Shown: piece by piece, positions 9,825 through 17,310 of the stretch
Layout: each line of letters opens with the position of its first letter
Position numbering within the stretch: the first letter of the stretch is position 1
Notes under the pieces: model-generated
The model's input: only the letters and a program-made list of their open reading frames with translations
Told to the model about the DNA's origin: nothing
Database searches by the model: none
Translations under genes and position numbers: made by a program
NCBI RefSeq assembly: GCF_014698795.1
Contig: NZ_JACJTR010000014.1
Span: forward strand, 122,745-186,744
Direction of reading: 5' to 3'
DNA: 64,000 nucleotides
DNA from: Nostoc sp. FACHB-892
GTDB lineage: Bacteria; Cyanobacteriota; Cyanobacteriia; Cyanobacteriales; Nostocaceae

Positions 9825-9845
9825 GGGCACAGCATTGCTGTGCCC
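9825..9845. repeat. Palindrome GGGCACAGCA-T-TGCTGTGCCC
   Basis: Perfect 10-bp arms around a single T. Compared with 5974-6002, CATAG/CTATG has become CACAG/CTGTG, a compensated change on both arms. Confidence 0.8.
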
Positions 9846-9862
9846 AAAGCGGGTGTATTGTG

Positions 9863-10027
9863 ATGTATTGCTTCCATTGGAGAAGCTATAAAGGACACAA
9901 CCAATATGGAGATTTTCCCACAGTAGCGCAGAGAATTAATGATTACTCTGCGCTATTTGACGCTAACAAACAGTACAAACCCTGTACGCTGGAAATTTTA
10001 CCCTATCTAGTGCCAGAGTTAAGCTAG
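9863..10027 (+). CDS. Short open frame of 54 codons, possibly a gene remnant
   Basis: ATG 9863 to TAG 10025. After MYCFHWRSYKGHNQYG the frame continues with AQRINDYSALFDAN and ends LEILPYLVPELS. The composition is protein-like, unlike the surrounding repeat DNA. There is no ribosome-binding site, and I do not recognise a family. It may be the surviving tail of a lost gene just downstream of the GH13 gene, or a real small protein. Confidence 0.25.
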   Translation: MYCFHWRSYKGHNQYGDFPTVAQRINDYSALFDANKQYKPCTLEILPYLVPELS

Positions 10028-10195
10028 TACGCGTTTAAGTTGCATATTTTTTCGTTAAAGCTGTCATTTGTTATTGATTATTTACAAAGGACAACTGATA
10101 AATGACTAATGACAAAGGACGAATTTCACGAATAAATAAGCAATTAAAGTGTGTAACAGCCTAGCAATAATTGCAGTTTGCTCCAGAAGCTTAGT

Positions 10196-11245
10196 ATGAC
10201 AAAGGCATTCCCAAGCATAGCAAGGCGCTTGAAAAATACAGGAATCAAGTTGTTGAAGATGGGAACCTTCCTAATAACCCGTTTTATTGCCAGCTGGAAA
10301 CGCTACTTCCTGGGTGACACAGATGATGTCCGCCCCTCCCCCTCTCCCTCTTTCGATGTCCGTCCCTCCTTAGCAGGCCCAGTCCTTAGCCTGGGTGGAG
10401 GTGGCCCCGATGTCGATGATGCTATCCAGTGGATGATCAACCAAGTTAGGGGAGGTAGTAACTCTAGCACTAAAGTTAATGTTGTAGTTCTCCGCACCAA
10501 TGGTAATCACGATTACAATCGGCTAATTTATGCCATGAAGGGCGTAAACTCTGTGGAAACTCTTCTGATTAGCAATAGAAAAGACGCAAACAAAGCTGAG
10601 ATTTATGAAAAAATCAGAAACGCTGATGTGATTTTCTTTGCTGGCGGCGACCAATGCCAATACATCCGCAACTGGAAAGATACCAAGCTTGAGGCTGCTG
10701 TTAAGTCAGTTTACCTTAAGGGAGGTGGTGTAGGTGGTACTAGTGCGGGTGCGATGATCCAAAGTGATTGTGTGTATGACGCTTGCGCTTCTTCCGAAAA
10801 AGGCATTGAAACTAGGGATGCACTCGAAGATCCATATCGAGACATTACTTTTACTTACAACTTTTTTAATTGGAGTAATTTAAAGGGAACCATCGTAGAT
10901 ACGCACTTCGACAGGCGGCAAAGAATGGGGCGAATTATGACTTTCATTGCCCGTCAAATTAAGGATGGTGTATCTAGCAGTGTTTTAGGCATAGCGGTTA
11001 GTGAAAGTACATCGGTTCTTGTCGATAAAAACGGTTTGGTAAAAGTTATGGGTAGGGGTGCGGCGTACTTTGTACTTGGCAATCATATGCCGGAAGTATG
11101 CGAACCCCGAACGCCTTTGACCTTTTCCAATTACAAAATTTGGAAAGTTCGCAGTGGCGACACCTTTAATTTGAGAAACAGGCCAACCTCTGGGTACTAT
11201 CTCAGGAGTGTTAAAAGGGGACGGATTGATTCAAATCCATATTAA
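10196..11245 (+). CDS. Cyanophycinase-like peptidase (S51 family)
   Basis: The start is taken at ATG 10196, giving 349 residues; a TTG at 10178 is an alternative. After a basic ~40-residue N-terminus and a low-complexity linker (PSPSPSFDVRPS), the S51 core begins at GPVLSLGGGGPD. The nucleophile motif GGTSAGAMIQ places Ser at 183, with the upstream FFAGGDQCQYI typical of cyanophycinases. Family members hydrolyse cyanophycin or other beta-aspartyl peptides. This one diverges from textbook CphB: the first loop is followed by DDAIQWMINQVRGG, and there is no adjacent cyanophycin synthetase. The fold call is strong and the substrate uncertain. The LITRFIASW stretch at ~25-34 could be a weak membrane anchor. 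Confidence 0.8.
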   Translation: MTKAFPSIARRLKNTGIKLLKMGTFLITRFIASWKRYFLGDTDDVRPSPSPSFDVRPSLAGPVLSLGGGGPDVDDAIQWMINQVRGGSNSSTKVNVVVLRTNGNHDYNRLIYAMKGVNSVETLLISNRKDANKAEIYEKIRNADVIFFAGGDQCQYIRNWKDTKLEAAVKSVYLKGGGVGGTSAGAMIQSDCVYDACASSEKGIETRDALEDPYRDITFTYNFFNWSNLKGTIVDTHFDRRQRMGRIMTFIARQIKDGVSSSVLGIAVSESTSVLVDKNGLVKVMGRGAAYFVLGNHMPEVCEPRTPLTFSNYKIWKVRSGDTFNLRNRPTSGYYLRSVKRGRIDSNPY

Positions 11246-11522
11246 ATGGGGAGTGGGGAGTGGGGATTTGTACTGAGTGTACCCCTGCGGGGAAGCAAGC
11301 TACGCGTAGCGTCTCGTAGAGAAGCCGAAGTAGTGGGGAGTGGTGAAAAGAGAACAAGCAGACAAGGGGGATGAACTGAGATAAAAGGTGGATTCATCCA
11401 GTTATCTAACTCCTGCTCAATGCCCCATACTCCCTTAGGGAACTCCAAAAAATAAATTATCCCAATTTCTGGACTCAACACTACTGTTTTTCCCCCCTGC
11501 CCCCTGCCCCCTTACTTCCTTC
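11246..11522. repeat. Cluster of short dispersed repeats
   Basis: GGGGAGTGGGGAGTGGGG (11248-11265), a GCTACGCGTAGCGTCTCG unit (11299-11316) and CCCCCTGCCCCCTGCCCCC (11493-11511) lie between the peptidase and the SDR remnant. A 79-codon minus-strand frame here reads only through repeats. Confidence 0.65.
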
Positions 11523-12074
11523 CTACCAGGGAACTACGCCATCCTCATCAAAAAAGCCTCCGCTAGAACCGTCATCAGGTAGAGTGGCAAGTTTCACTGC
11601 TGCGTAGGCGTAGCCCCCCGTAGGGATCGCTCCTTGCTCAACAGTGCGATATCCTTGGTATTGATTAATGTCTGTTGCTGTGAAACCTGGGTCAGCAGCA
11701 TTGATTTTTATTGGGGTATCTTTAAGTTCAGCAGCCAACAGAACTGTGAGCGCATTTACTGCTGTCTTTGATGAGTTATATGCAAGAAGCTTAAAATCAG
11801 CGAAATCATAATTTGGGTCAGAGTTTAGAGTCAGAGAACCTAAACCACTTGATAAATTAACTATTCGCCCTGCTGTTGACTTCTTCAAAAGTGGCAACAG
11901 CGTTTTTGTAACTGCAAACACTCCAAATACATTTGTATCGTAAGTGTGTTGGAGTGTTTCAATATTAACTTGACTGGGTAGAAGGCGATCGCCACCACTG
12001 ATTATCCCAGCATTGTTCACAAGGATGTCAAGTTTTCCGAATTCGCTCTCGATTTGTTTTGGGGCTTGAACCAC
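11523..12074 (-). pseudogene. N-terminally truncated short-chain dehydrogenase (SDR)
   Basis: The frame shows IESEFGKLDILVNNAG, the catalytic YNSSK (Tyr-x3-Lys) and the C-terminal GGFFDEDGVVPW ending of a subgroup of classical SDRs. The first ~75 residues are missing, including the TGxxxGIG dinucleotide-binding loop. Upstream, the frame stays open only to a TAA about 15 codons back, and no Rossmann start is present. The only usable start is GTG 12074. The reading frame also contains an in-frame 29-bp repeat (11602-11630). Without the NAD(P)-binding half it is very unlikely to work. Confidence 0.8.
11602..11630. repeat. 29-bp dispersed repeat inserted in SDR reading frame
   Basis: On the minus strand it runs from GCGATCCCTACGG to GGCTACGCCTACGC, the same family as 21495-21523, 55691-55719 and 56034-56062. 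It adds about nine residues (IPTGGYAYA) between EQGA and AVKLATLPDDG, where SDR relatives run straight through. Confidence 0.8.
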
Positions 12075-12291
12075 TTGTCTTGTTAATTGAGATAGTAGCT
12101 GGATTTACGCCGTGCTGTACTAATGTATAAGTAGTGTGTATCAATACAACCGTTAGGATTTAGTAATCCTACATAAGTAGTGATTTGGTGTTGGGTTTTC
12201 TCCAGTAGTCATTCACACTTCAGATAGCGGTTGAGAAAATATTTGCAACCTAAACTAACAATTGACTCAAAAATTCTTGGAGATGATAGAT

Positions 12292-13248
12292 ATGCAAACC
12301 AAACAGCTCGGTAATTCGGAGCTTCACATTACCCCAATCGGCTTTGGAGCCTGGGCGATCGGTGGAGGTGGATGGGCTTTTGGTTGGGGAGCGCAGGATG
12401 ATCAGGAATCAATGGAAGCGATCGCTCGCGCTCTTGACCTCGGCGTTAATTGGATTGACACCGCAGCTATCTATGGCCTGGGACATTCGGAGGAGGTTGT
12501 TGCTAAGGCACTCAAAGGTCGATCTAATCGCCCCTACATTTTCACTAAATGTTCGATGATTTGGGATGAAAAGGGCAAAATTGGTCGCAGTTTGAAGGCT
12601 GATTCGGTGCGGCGGGAAGTTGAAGCCAGTTTGCGCCGACTTGACATTGAAACCATTGATCTCTACCAGATCCACTGGCCTAACCCAGAATCAGAAATTG
12701 AAGAAGGCTGGACGACTCTCTCTAAGCTCAAGGATGAGGGTAAGGTTCGCTATATTGGGGTTTCAAATTTCAATGTAGAACAGTTGAAACGTATCCAAAA
12801 TATTGCACCGGTTACCTCATTGCAACCACCTTATTCACTGGTTAAGCGCGATGTCGAAAACGAAATTCTGCCTTTTTGTCAGGAAAACAACATAGGTGTG
12901 ATTGTTTATTCACCTATGCAATCTGGGCTGCTTACTGGAAAAATGACACCTGAGCGGGTTGCCAATTTACCAGATGATGATTGGCGCAAGAATAGCAGTG
13001 AATTTCAGGAGCCACGTTTATCTCGTAACCTGAAGTTAGTTGAGGTATTGCAGCAAATTGGTAAGCAACACGATCGCTCCGCCTGTGAAGTAGCGATCGC
13101 TTGGACTTTAAACAATCCGGCGGTGACGGCTGCGATCGTTGGCGCACGCAATCCCAAACAGGTAGAAGGAATCATCGGTGCTGGAGAATTTCGCCTCAAT
13201 CAGCAGGAGCTAGATCAAATTGCTGCTTTTCTGGGTGAGAACCCATAA
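12292..13248 (+). CDS. Aldo/keto reductase
   Basis: ATG 12292 is chosen because GGAG lies nine bases upstream and relatives begin MQTKQLGNSELHITPIGFG; 318 residues. It shows the AKR TIM-barrel motifs: GVNWIDTAAIYGLGHSEE (catalytic Asp and Tyr), the catalytic Lys in PYIFTKCSM, and the His in YQIHWP. The C-terminal NADPH-binding stretch is AIVGARNPKQVEG. It likely reduces aldehydes or ketones with NADPH; the substrate is unknown. Its 3' end overlaps that of the convergent cysteine desulfurase by 53 bases. The neighbouring SDR remnant suggests a former oxidoreductase pair. Confidence 0.92.
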   Translation: MQTKQLGNSELHITPIGFGAWAIGGGGWAFGWGAQDDQESMEAIARALDLGVNWIDTAAIYGLGHSEEVVAKALKGRSNRPYIFTKCSMIWDEKGKIGRSLKADSVRREVEASLRRLDIETIDLYQIHWPNPESEIEEGWTTLSKLKDEGKVRYIGVSNFNVEQLKRIQNIAPVTSLQPPYSLVKRDVENEILPFCQENNIGVIVYSPMQSGLLTGKMTPERVANLPDDDWRKNSSEFQEPRLSRNLKLVEVLQQIGKQHDRSACEVAIAWTLNNPAVTAAIVGARNPKQVEGIIGAGEFRLNQQELDQIAAFLGENP

Positions 13249-14404
13249 AAGAGGTCTTACGTAAGCTTTGAATAGTAGCGATCACATGTTTCGCCACAAT
13301 ATCAATTTCCTCTTGGGTATTAAACCGGCCAATCCCAAACCGCACTGAGGCATAAGCTAGCTGTTGGGGGTTTCCCAGTGCTGTCAGAACATGGGAGGGT
13401 GCAGTACTTGCCGATGAACAAGCAGAACCAGAAGAAATCGCCATTACTGGCTGCAATCCTAGCAAAAGTGCGGCTCCATCCACCCCCTCAACGCTGATAT
13501 TCAAGTTTCCCGCCAATCGCTCTTGAGGGTGTCCATTGAGATGAATTCCTTCAAGTTGGGAAAGCTGTGACCACAAGCTTTGCCTTAACTGGGTGAGGCG
13601 TTGGTTTTCTGTTGCTTGTTCAGCCAAAGCGATTTCTACAGCTTTCCCAAAGCCGACGATTTGCGGTGTATACAATGTCCCAGACCGCATCCCCCGTTCA
13701 TGTCCGCCGCCGTGCTGCTGGGGAGCTAGTTGCACTCTGGGGTTGCGCCTGCGGACGTACAGCGCCCCAATTCCCTTTGGGCCATATACTTTGTGTGCGG
13801 TTAGCGACATCAAGTCAATTTTCATCGCTTGCACATCTAGGGGAATTTTACCAATAGCTTGGGCTGCATCGGTGTGGAAAATGATGTTGTAAGCATGGCA
13901 TAGTTCCCCAATTTCTGCTAAAGGCTGTAAAACGCCAATTTCGTTATTTGCAGCCATCACCGAAACCAAAATCGTCTCAGGACGGAAAGCTTTGTTTAAC
14001 TCATTTAAATCAATCAGTCCATCTTTTTTAACTGGGAGAATAGTAATTTCAAAACCCAGAGTTTTTAAATAATTACAAGGGTCAATAACTGCACTATGTT
14101 CAGTGGCAACAGTAATAATATGCTGACCTTTTTTAAAATAAGCTTCAGCAACACCTTTAATAGCTAAATTATTCGCTTCTGTTGCACCACTGGTAAAAAC
14201 AATTTCTTCGGGAGTGGCGTTAATTGCCCCTGCTAAAATCTCTCGCGTTTGCTTAACAGCAGCTTCTGCTTCCCAACCGTAAACATGACCGATACTTGCT
14301 GCGTTGCCAAAGTTTTCTGTGAAGTAGGGGAGCATTGCTGCTAATACTCGTTCATCTACGGCTGTAGTAGCGTGACAATCAAGGTATATAGGACGAATAG
14401 ACAT
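13196..14404 (-). CDS. iscS: Cysteine desulfurase (NifS/IscS type)
   Basis: A 402-residue PLP enzyme from ATG 14404. The N-terminus YLDCHATTAVD is typical of this family. Lys205 in SLTAHKVYGPKGIG forms the PLP Schiff base. Cys329 in SSGSACSSASTAPSHVL is the persulfide-carrying residue on the flexible loop of group I desulfurases. It takes sulfur from cysteine for Fe-S clusters and thio-cofactors. No nif genes are nearby, so a housekeeping IscS role is more likely than NifS. The C-terminal ~17 residues are encoded antisense to the end of the aldo/keto reductase gene. The remnant at 14407-15039 ends three bases before its start. Confidence 0.93.
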   Translation of the reverse strand: MSIRPIYLDCHATTAVDERVLAAMLPYFTENFGNAASIGHVYGWEAEAAVKQTREILAGAINATPEEIVFTSGATEANNLAIKGVAEAYFKKGQHIITVATEHSAVIDPCNYLKTLGFEITILPVKKDGLIDLNELNKAFRPETILVSVMAANNEIGVLQPLAEIGELCHAYNIIFHTDAAQAIGKIPLDVQAMKIDLMSLTAHKVYGPKGIGALYVRRRNPRVQLAPQQHGGGHERGMRSGTLYTPQIVGFGKAVEIALAEQATENQRLTQLRQSLWSQLSQLEGIHLNGHPQERLAGNLNISVEGVDGAALLLGLQPVMAISSGSACSSASTAPSHVLTALGNPQQLAYASVRFGIGRFNTQEEIDIVAKHVIATIQSLRKTSFMGSHPEKQQFDLAPAD

Positions 14405-14406
14405 AA

Positions 14407-15039
14407 TTATTTTAAAGTTTGACTCAAATTTTTTAATCCACTTAGAACTTGATACAATTCACTTTCTCGTTTTAAAAGTGTAAATTGGTCAGATATAGCA
14501 TACTTTGGCTGATTCCCTTTGGCAAGTTTCAGGAAAATAAAATCACTACCATTTGTTACTAATCCAAAAGTAGGTTTGTCTTGATTAGGATTAGCCAACA
14601 TATAAACAAGTGCTTGAGGTACGGCTTCTAAAAGAGAAAAGCTAGACCTTTTAGATTCACTTACTAACAACCAGAATTGTTCTTGAATTTGACTGCAAAC
14701 TACATAACTGCCTGTAGCGATGATGTCTTGAACCGGAGTAAATTTATAATTGGGTGCATAGAGAATAACTGGCTTGTTCAAGGGATTAAAATCAGAGTTT
14801 GATATCAACTTTTGAACTTGCTTCAACTTTCGAGCAGTTTAGGTTGTTACTTCGATGATAGCGTTGCTGGTTTCCACATCGATTTCACCGACTTCGCCAT
14901 TTAAACCTACTGTTTTATTAAAACTAACTAAATCAAACCCTGCCTGGATGATAGCATTAGCGACTTTGCCTTCCAGAACTTTTTGAGGATTGGCTGAGTT
15001 CAGTGCATCAGCGATCGCTTGCTCAAATAAGCTGCTCAC
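14407..15039 (-). pseudogene. Restriction-endonuclease-like gene split by an in-frame TAA
   Basis: Two open frames (66 codons, 15039-14839, and 139 codons, 14826-14407) are in the same phase, separated by TAA at 14841-14839 and four sense codons. The first half has LEGKVANAIIQAGFD and GEIDVETSNAIIEVTT, a pattern like the Asp...Glu-x-Lys core of PD-(D/E)XK nucleases. The second half resembles the restriction-like domain of cyanobacterial hypothetical proteins (FWLLVSESKRSSFSLLEA, FGLVTNGSDFIFLKL). A single ~210-codon ancestral gene with one nonsense codon explains both. Alternatively the halves are two small proteins; the second has only a TTG start. The nuclease assignment is tentative. Confidence 0.65.
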
Positions 15040-15106
15040 ATCCTGCTTTATTACTATAAATATGATTCACGTAGCATTGCTGTAACTATACCTGCATTCA
15101 GTCGCG

Positions 15107-15586
15107 TTATGTGGCTGCTAATTCCCGTAATTTAGTTAAAACTTCCAGAGCATGACCTTTGGTTTTCACATTTGGCCAAGTATAGACAATAATTTTATCA
15201 GGTGAAATTAGGAAAGTTGACCGAGCAACACCCATATATTCTTTGCCCATAAATTTTTTTAAGCGCCAAGCGCCGTAAGCTTCTATCAAAATATGTTCTG
15301 GGTCACTCAAGAGGGTGATTGACAAGTTATGTTTGCTGATAAATTTACAATGGGACTTACCCAAATCTGGACTAACGCCTAAGATTTTCGCTCCTAGTTC
15401 GCTGAAGTCTTGATACAACTCGGTGAAATCCTTCGCTTCGGTGGTACAACCGGGTGTGTCATCTTTTGGATAGAAGTAGAGGACAACCCACTGACTGCTG
15501 AGATCGTCGAGAGTGACTGAATTGCCATTTTGGTCAAGAGTAGAGAAATTTGGCGCTGGTTGTCCGACTTGGGGAATGTTACTCAT
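15107..15586 (-). CDS. prxQ: Peroxiredoxin, BCP/PrxQ type
   Basis: I start it at ATG 15586 (MSNIPQVGQPAPNFSTLDQ), 159 residues; a longer reading to 15667 only adds translated repeat DNA. The peroxidatic Cys47 sits in YPKDDTPGCTTEAKDF. The usual PrxQ resolving Cys five residues later is absent (Glu-Ala-Lys instead). A second Cys is at 80 in GKSHCKFISKH, so resolution may be through this residue or a one-Cys mechanism. It reduces hydrogen peroxide and alkyl hydroperoxides using thioredoxin. It is divergent from the photolyase pair, with only ~100 bases between starts, and those contain a GCGATCGCCTGCGGC repeat. Confidence 0.9.
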   Translation of the reverse strand: MSNIPQVGQPAPNFSTLDQNGNSVTLDDLSSQWVVLYFYPKDDTPGCTTEAKDFTELYQDFSELGAKILGVSPDLGKSHCKFISKHNLSITLLSDPEHILIEAYGAWRLKKFMGKEYMGVARSTFLISPDKIIVYTWPNVKTKGHALEVLTKLRELAAT

Positions 15587-15686
15587 GATGGGTGTGTGAG
15601 AGATTGCGATCGCTTTAGAATTGTACATATATTGAGCGATCGCCTGCGGCAGGCTATGCCTACCCACTTATTTATATTTGCTTACA

Positions 15687-16541
15687 ATGTCTAAAGATAT
15701 GCAACGCGAATTTACCAACCGCGATGAGTTGGTAGCCTACCTCCGCGAACAATTCCCAGATGCGGCGCAACGCGATCGCCACATCAGTGAAACGGTAGGG
15801 GGACGCAAAGCTGCACAGAAAGCATTGCAACAAATCGATGCAGTAAGCTACGCGCAAACACGTAATTTTTTCGCAGGTGCAGTCACGCGACTTTCGCCTT
15901 ACATTCGTTATGGCGTTTTGAGTTTGCGAGAAATTCGAGATTATGTCCTTGAACGGGTACAGCAGCAAAATGATGCTACAAAATTAATTAACGAGTTAGG
16001 CTGGCGCGACTACTGGCAACGGTTGTATGTCAAGTTAGGAGATGAAATCTGGAAAGACCAGGAAGAGTACAAAACTGGTTACACTGTGGCTGAATATGCA
16101 CCCGAATTGCCGCAAGATATCAGACAAGGAACCACAGGTAGGGTTTGCATCGACAGTTTTAGCCGTGACTTGAAAGAAACTGGCTATCTACATAACCACG
16201 CCCGAATGTGGCTAGCAGCTTACATTGTCCATTGGCTGCGTATTCGTTGGCAAGCAGGAGCAAAATGGTTTCTCGAACACCTTCTAGATGGAGATCCTGC
16301 TAGTAATAATATGTCATGGCAGTGGGTTGCCAGCACCTTTAGTCAAAAACCGTATTTTTTCAACCGTGAAAATTTAGAACGCTACACCAAAGGCATTTAT
16401 TGCCAGAAATGTCCCCTTTACGGTCATTGTGATTTTGAAGGCAGCTATGAAGAATTAGAACAGCGACTTTTTCCCAAAGGGGAATTTAGCAAACAAGCCA
16501 ATAGCCAAAGTTGGCAGCGTGCAAAGAAAGGTAAAAAGTAA
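15687..16541 (+). CDS. Photolyase/cryptochrome FAD-binding domain as a stand-alone protein
   Basis: 284 residues from ATG 15687. It corresponds to the helical C-terminal half of photolyases only: GWRDYWQRLY, LHNHARMWLAAYIVHWLRI and LDGDPASNNMSWQWVAST, which line the FAD pocket. The N-terminal alpha/beta antenna domain is missing from this polypeptide but appears to be encoded by the next gene, 18 bases downstream. Near the C-terminus, YCQKCPLYGHC provides three closely spaced cysteines, and there is another in GRVCID; this recalls the cysteine ligands of Fe-S photolyases, but that is inference. Role: flavin-dependent DNA repair or light sensing, probably as a two-subunit protein. Confidence 0.85.
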   Translation: MSKDMQREFTNRDELVAYLREQFPDAAQRDRHISETVGGRKAAQKALQQIDAVSYAQTRNFFAGAVTRLSPYIRYGVLSLREIRDYVLERVQQQNDATKLINELGWRDYWQRLYVKLGDEIWKDQEEYKTGYTVAEYAPELPQDIRQGTTGRVCIDSFSRDLKETGYLHNHARMWLAAYIVHWLRIRWQAGAKWFLEHLLDGDPASNNMSWQWVASTFSQKPYFFNRENLERYTKGIYCQKCPLYGHCDFEGSYEELEQRLFPKGEFSKQANSQSWQRAKKGKK

Positions 16542-16559
16542 GATAAAAGACCAAAAAAG

Positions 16560-17018
16560 ATGAATAAACCAATTGTTTGGATACATGGAGATTGCCTTAG
16601 TCCATACAACCCTGTACTACAGAAATATGCCGATGCGCCAGCTATCTGGGTTTGGGATGAGGCTTTGATAGAGGAATGGCAACTGAGTCTCAAACGCATC
16701 GCTTTCATCTACGAATGTTTGCTGGAGTTACCTGTTGTTATCCGTCGTGGTAATGTGGCACAAGAAATTTTAGCTTTTACTCAAGAACATGATGCGAATT
16801 TAGTAGTGACAGCTAACAGTCCCAGTCCCCGATTTGATGATATCTGCAATCAAGTGGAGGGTTCGATAGCAGTGGAAGTACTAGAAGTAGAACCATTTTT
16901 TGACTATGATGGCTATATTGACCTCAAGCGGTTCTCGCGCTATTGGAAAGTGGCTCAAAATTATGTTTTTCGTTCAAATCTGTCCCTCTCCGACTCAGAA
17001 AAAGACAGTTTTGTGTAG
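16560..17018 (+). CDS. Photolyase N-terminal (antenna) domain homologue, separate gene
   Basis: 152 residues from ATG 16560. MNKPIVWIHGDCLSPYNPVL and APAIWVWDEALIEEW match the first strands of the Rossmann-like photolyase N-terminal domain (PIVWFRRDLRL..., AVFVFDPEIL). LPVVIRRGNVAQEI fits its third strand and helix, where photolyases have a G(D/N) pair. The Arg-Arg-Asp of full photolyases is replaced by His-Gly-Asp. It is 18 bases after the FAD-domain gene and clearly co-transcribed, in the reverse of the normal domain order. It may carry the antenna chromophore or stabilise the partner. Confidence 0.75.
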   Translation: MNKPIVWIHGDCLSPYNPVLQKYADAPAIWVWDEALIEEWQLSLKRIAFIYECLLELPVVIRRGNVAQEILAFTQEHDANLVVTANSPSPRFDDICNQVEGSIAVEVLEVEPFFDYDGYIDLKRFSRYWKVAQNYVFRSNLSLSDSEKDSFV

Positions 17019-17043
17019 CAAAACCAGGGAGAGGTTTTTTTTA
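16985..17043 (+). terminator. Rho-independent terminator after the photolyase pair
   Basis: CCTCTCC (16985-16991, inside the gene end) can pair with GGAGAGG (17028-17034), and the closer AAAACC/GGTTTT pair forms a nested short hairpin. A run of eight T follows at 17035-17042. Confidence 0.6.
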
Positions 17044-17154
17044 TTAAACTAATTAGGCGGTTACTACATGAGCCGTCGAACTCACATCTTTGGGCATGGA
17101 TAAGTTGATTCAAAATATGAAGCGTTAAATCTTCTGACTACGTTCTCGTGCTAA

Positions 17155-17300
17155 ATTACTAAAGCTTGGAGTTGGGAAACTCCGGTGAAATTCCGGGACT
17201 GTGCCGCAGCTGTGATGGGATCACCCAAGTCAGAATGCCAACTCTCAAGATGTCAGAGAAGACACACTCACCGTCTACTCCCTGCGTTGCACGGGGAAGG
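17155..17300 (+). promoter_or_regulatory. Cobalamin (AdoCbl-type) riboswitch
   Basis: The core reads GGGAAACTCCGGTGAAATTCC, then GGGACTGTGCCGCAGCTGTGATGGG, then the B12-box region AAGTCAGAATGCCAACT; order and spacing match cobalamin riboswitches. Downstream, ACTCC at 17276-17280 can pair with GGAGT at 17299-17303, which contains the ribosome-binding site of cobG. A translation-blocking expression platform is therefore likely. It sits directly upstream of cobG-cobH-cobI, as expected for feedback control. The outer limits are approximate. Confidence 0.92.
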
Positions 17301-17310
17301 AGTTCCAAAT

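Larger units (their letters stand above)
9767..10195. other. Intergenic stretch with palindrome and a short open frame
   Basis: Contains a GGGCACAGCA palindrome (9825-9845) and a 54-codon open frame (9863-10027), listed separately, plus AT-rich sequence with GACAAAGGAC motifs near 10092-10121. Confidence 0.6.

Noticed and set aside
11242..11481. 79-codon minus-strand open frame
   Set aside because: Translates tandem GGGGAGT and GCTACGCGTAGCGTC repeats; proline/leucine-rich artefact.
17185..17310. N-terminal extension of CobG to GTG 17185
   Set aside because: Those codons are the riboswitch itself; the TTG with AAGGAG spacing fits better.
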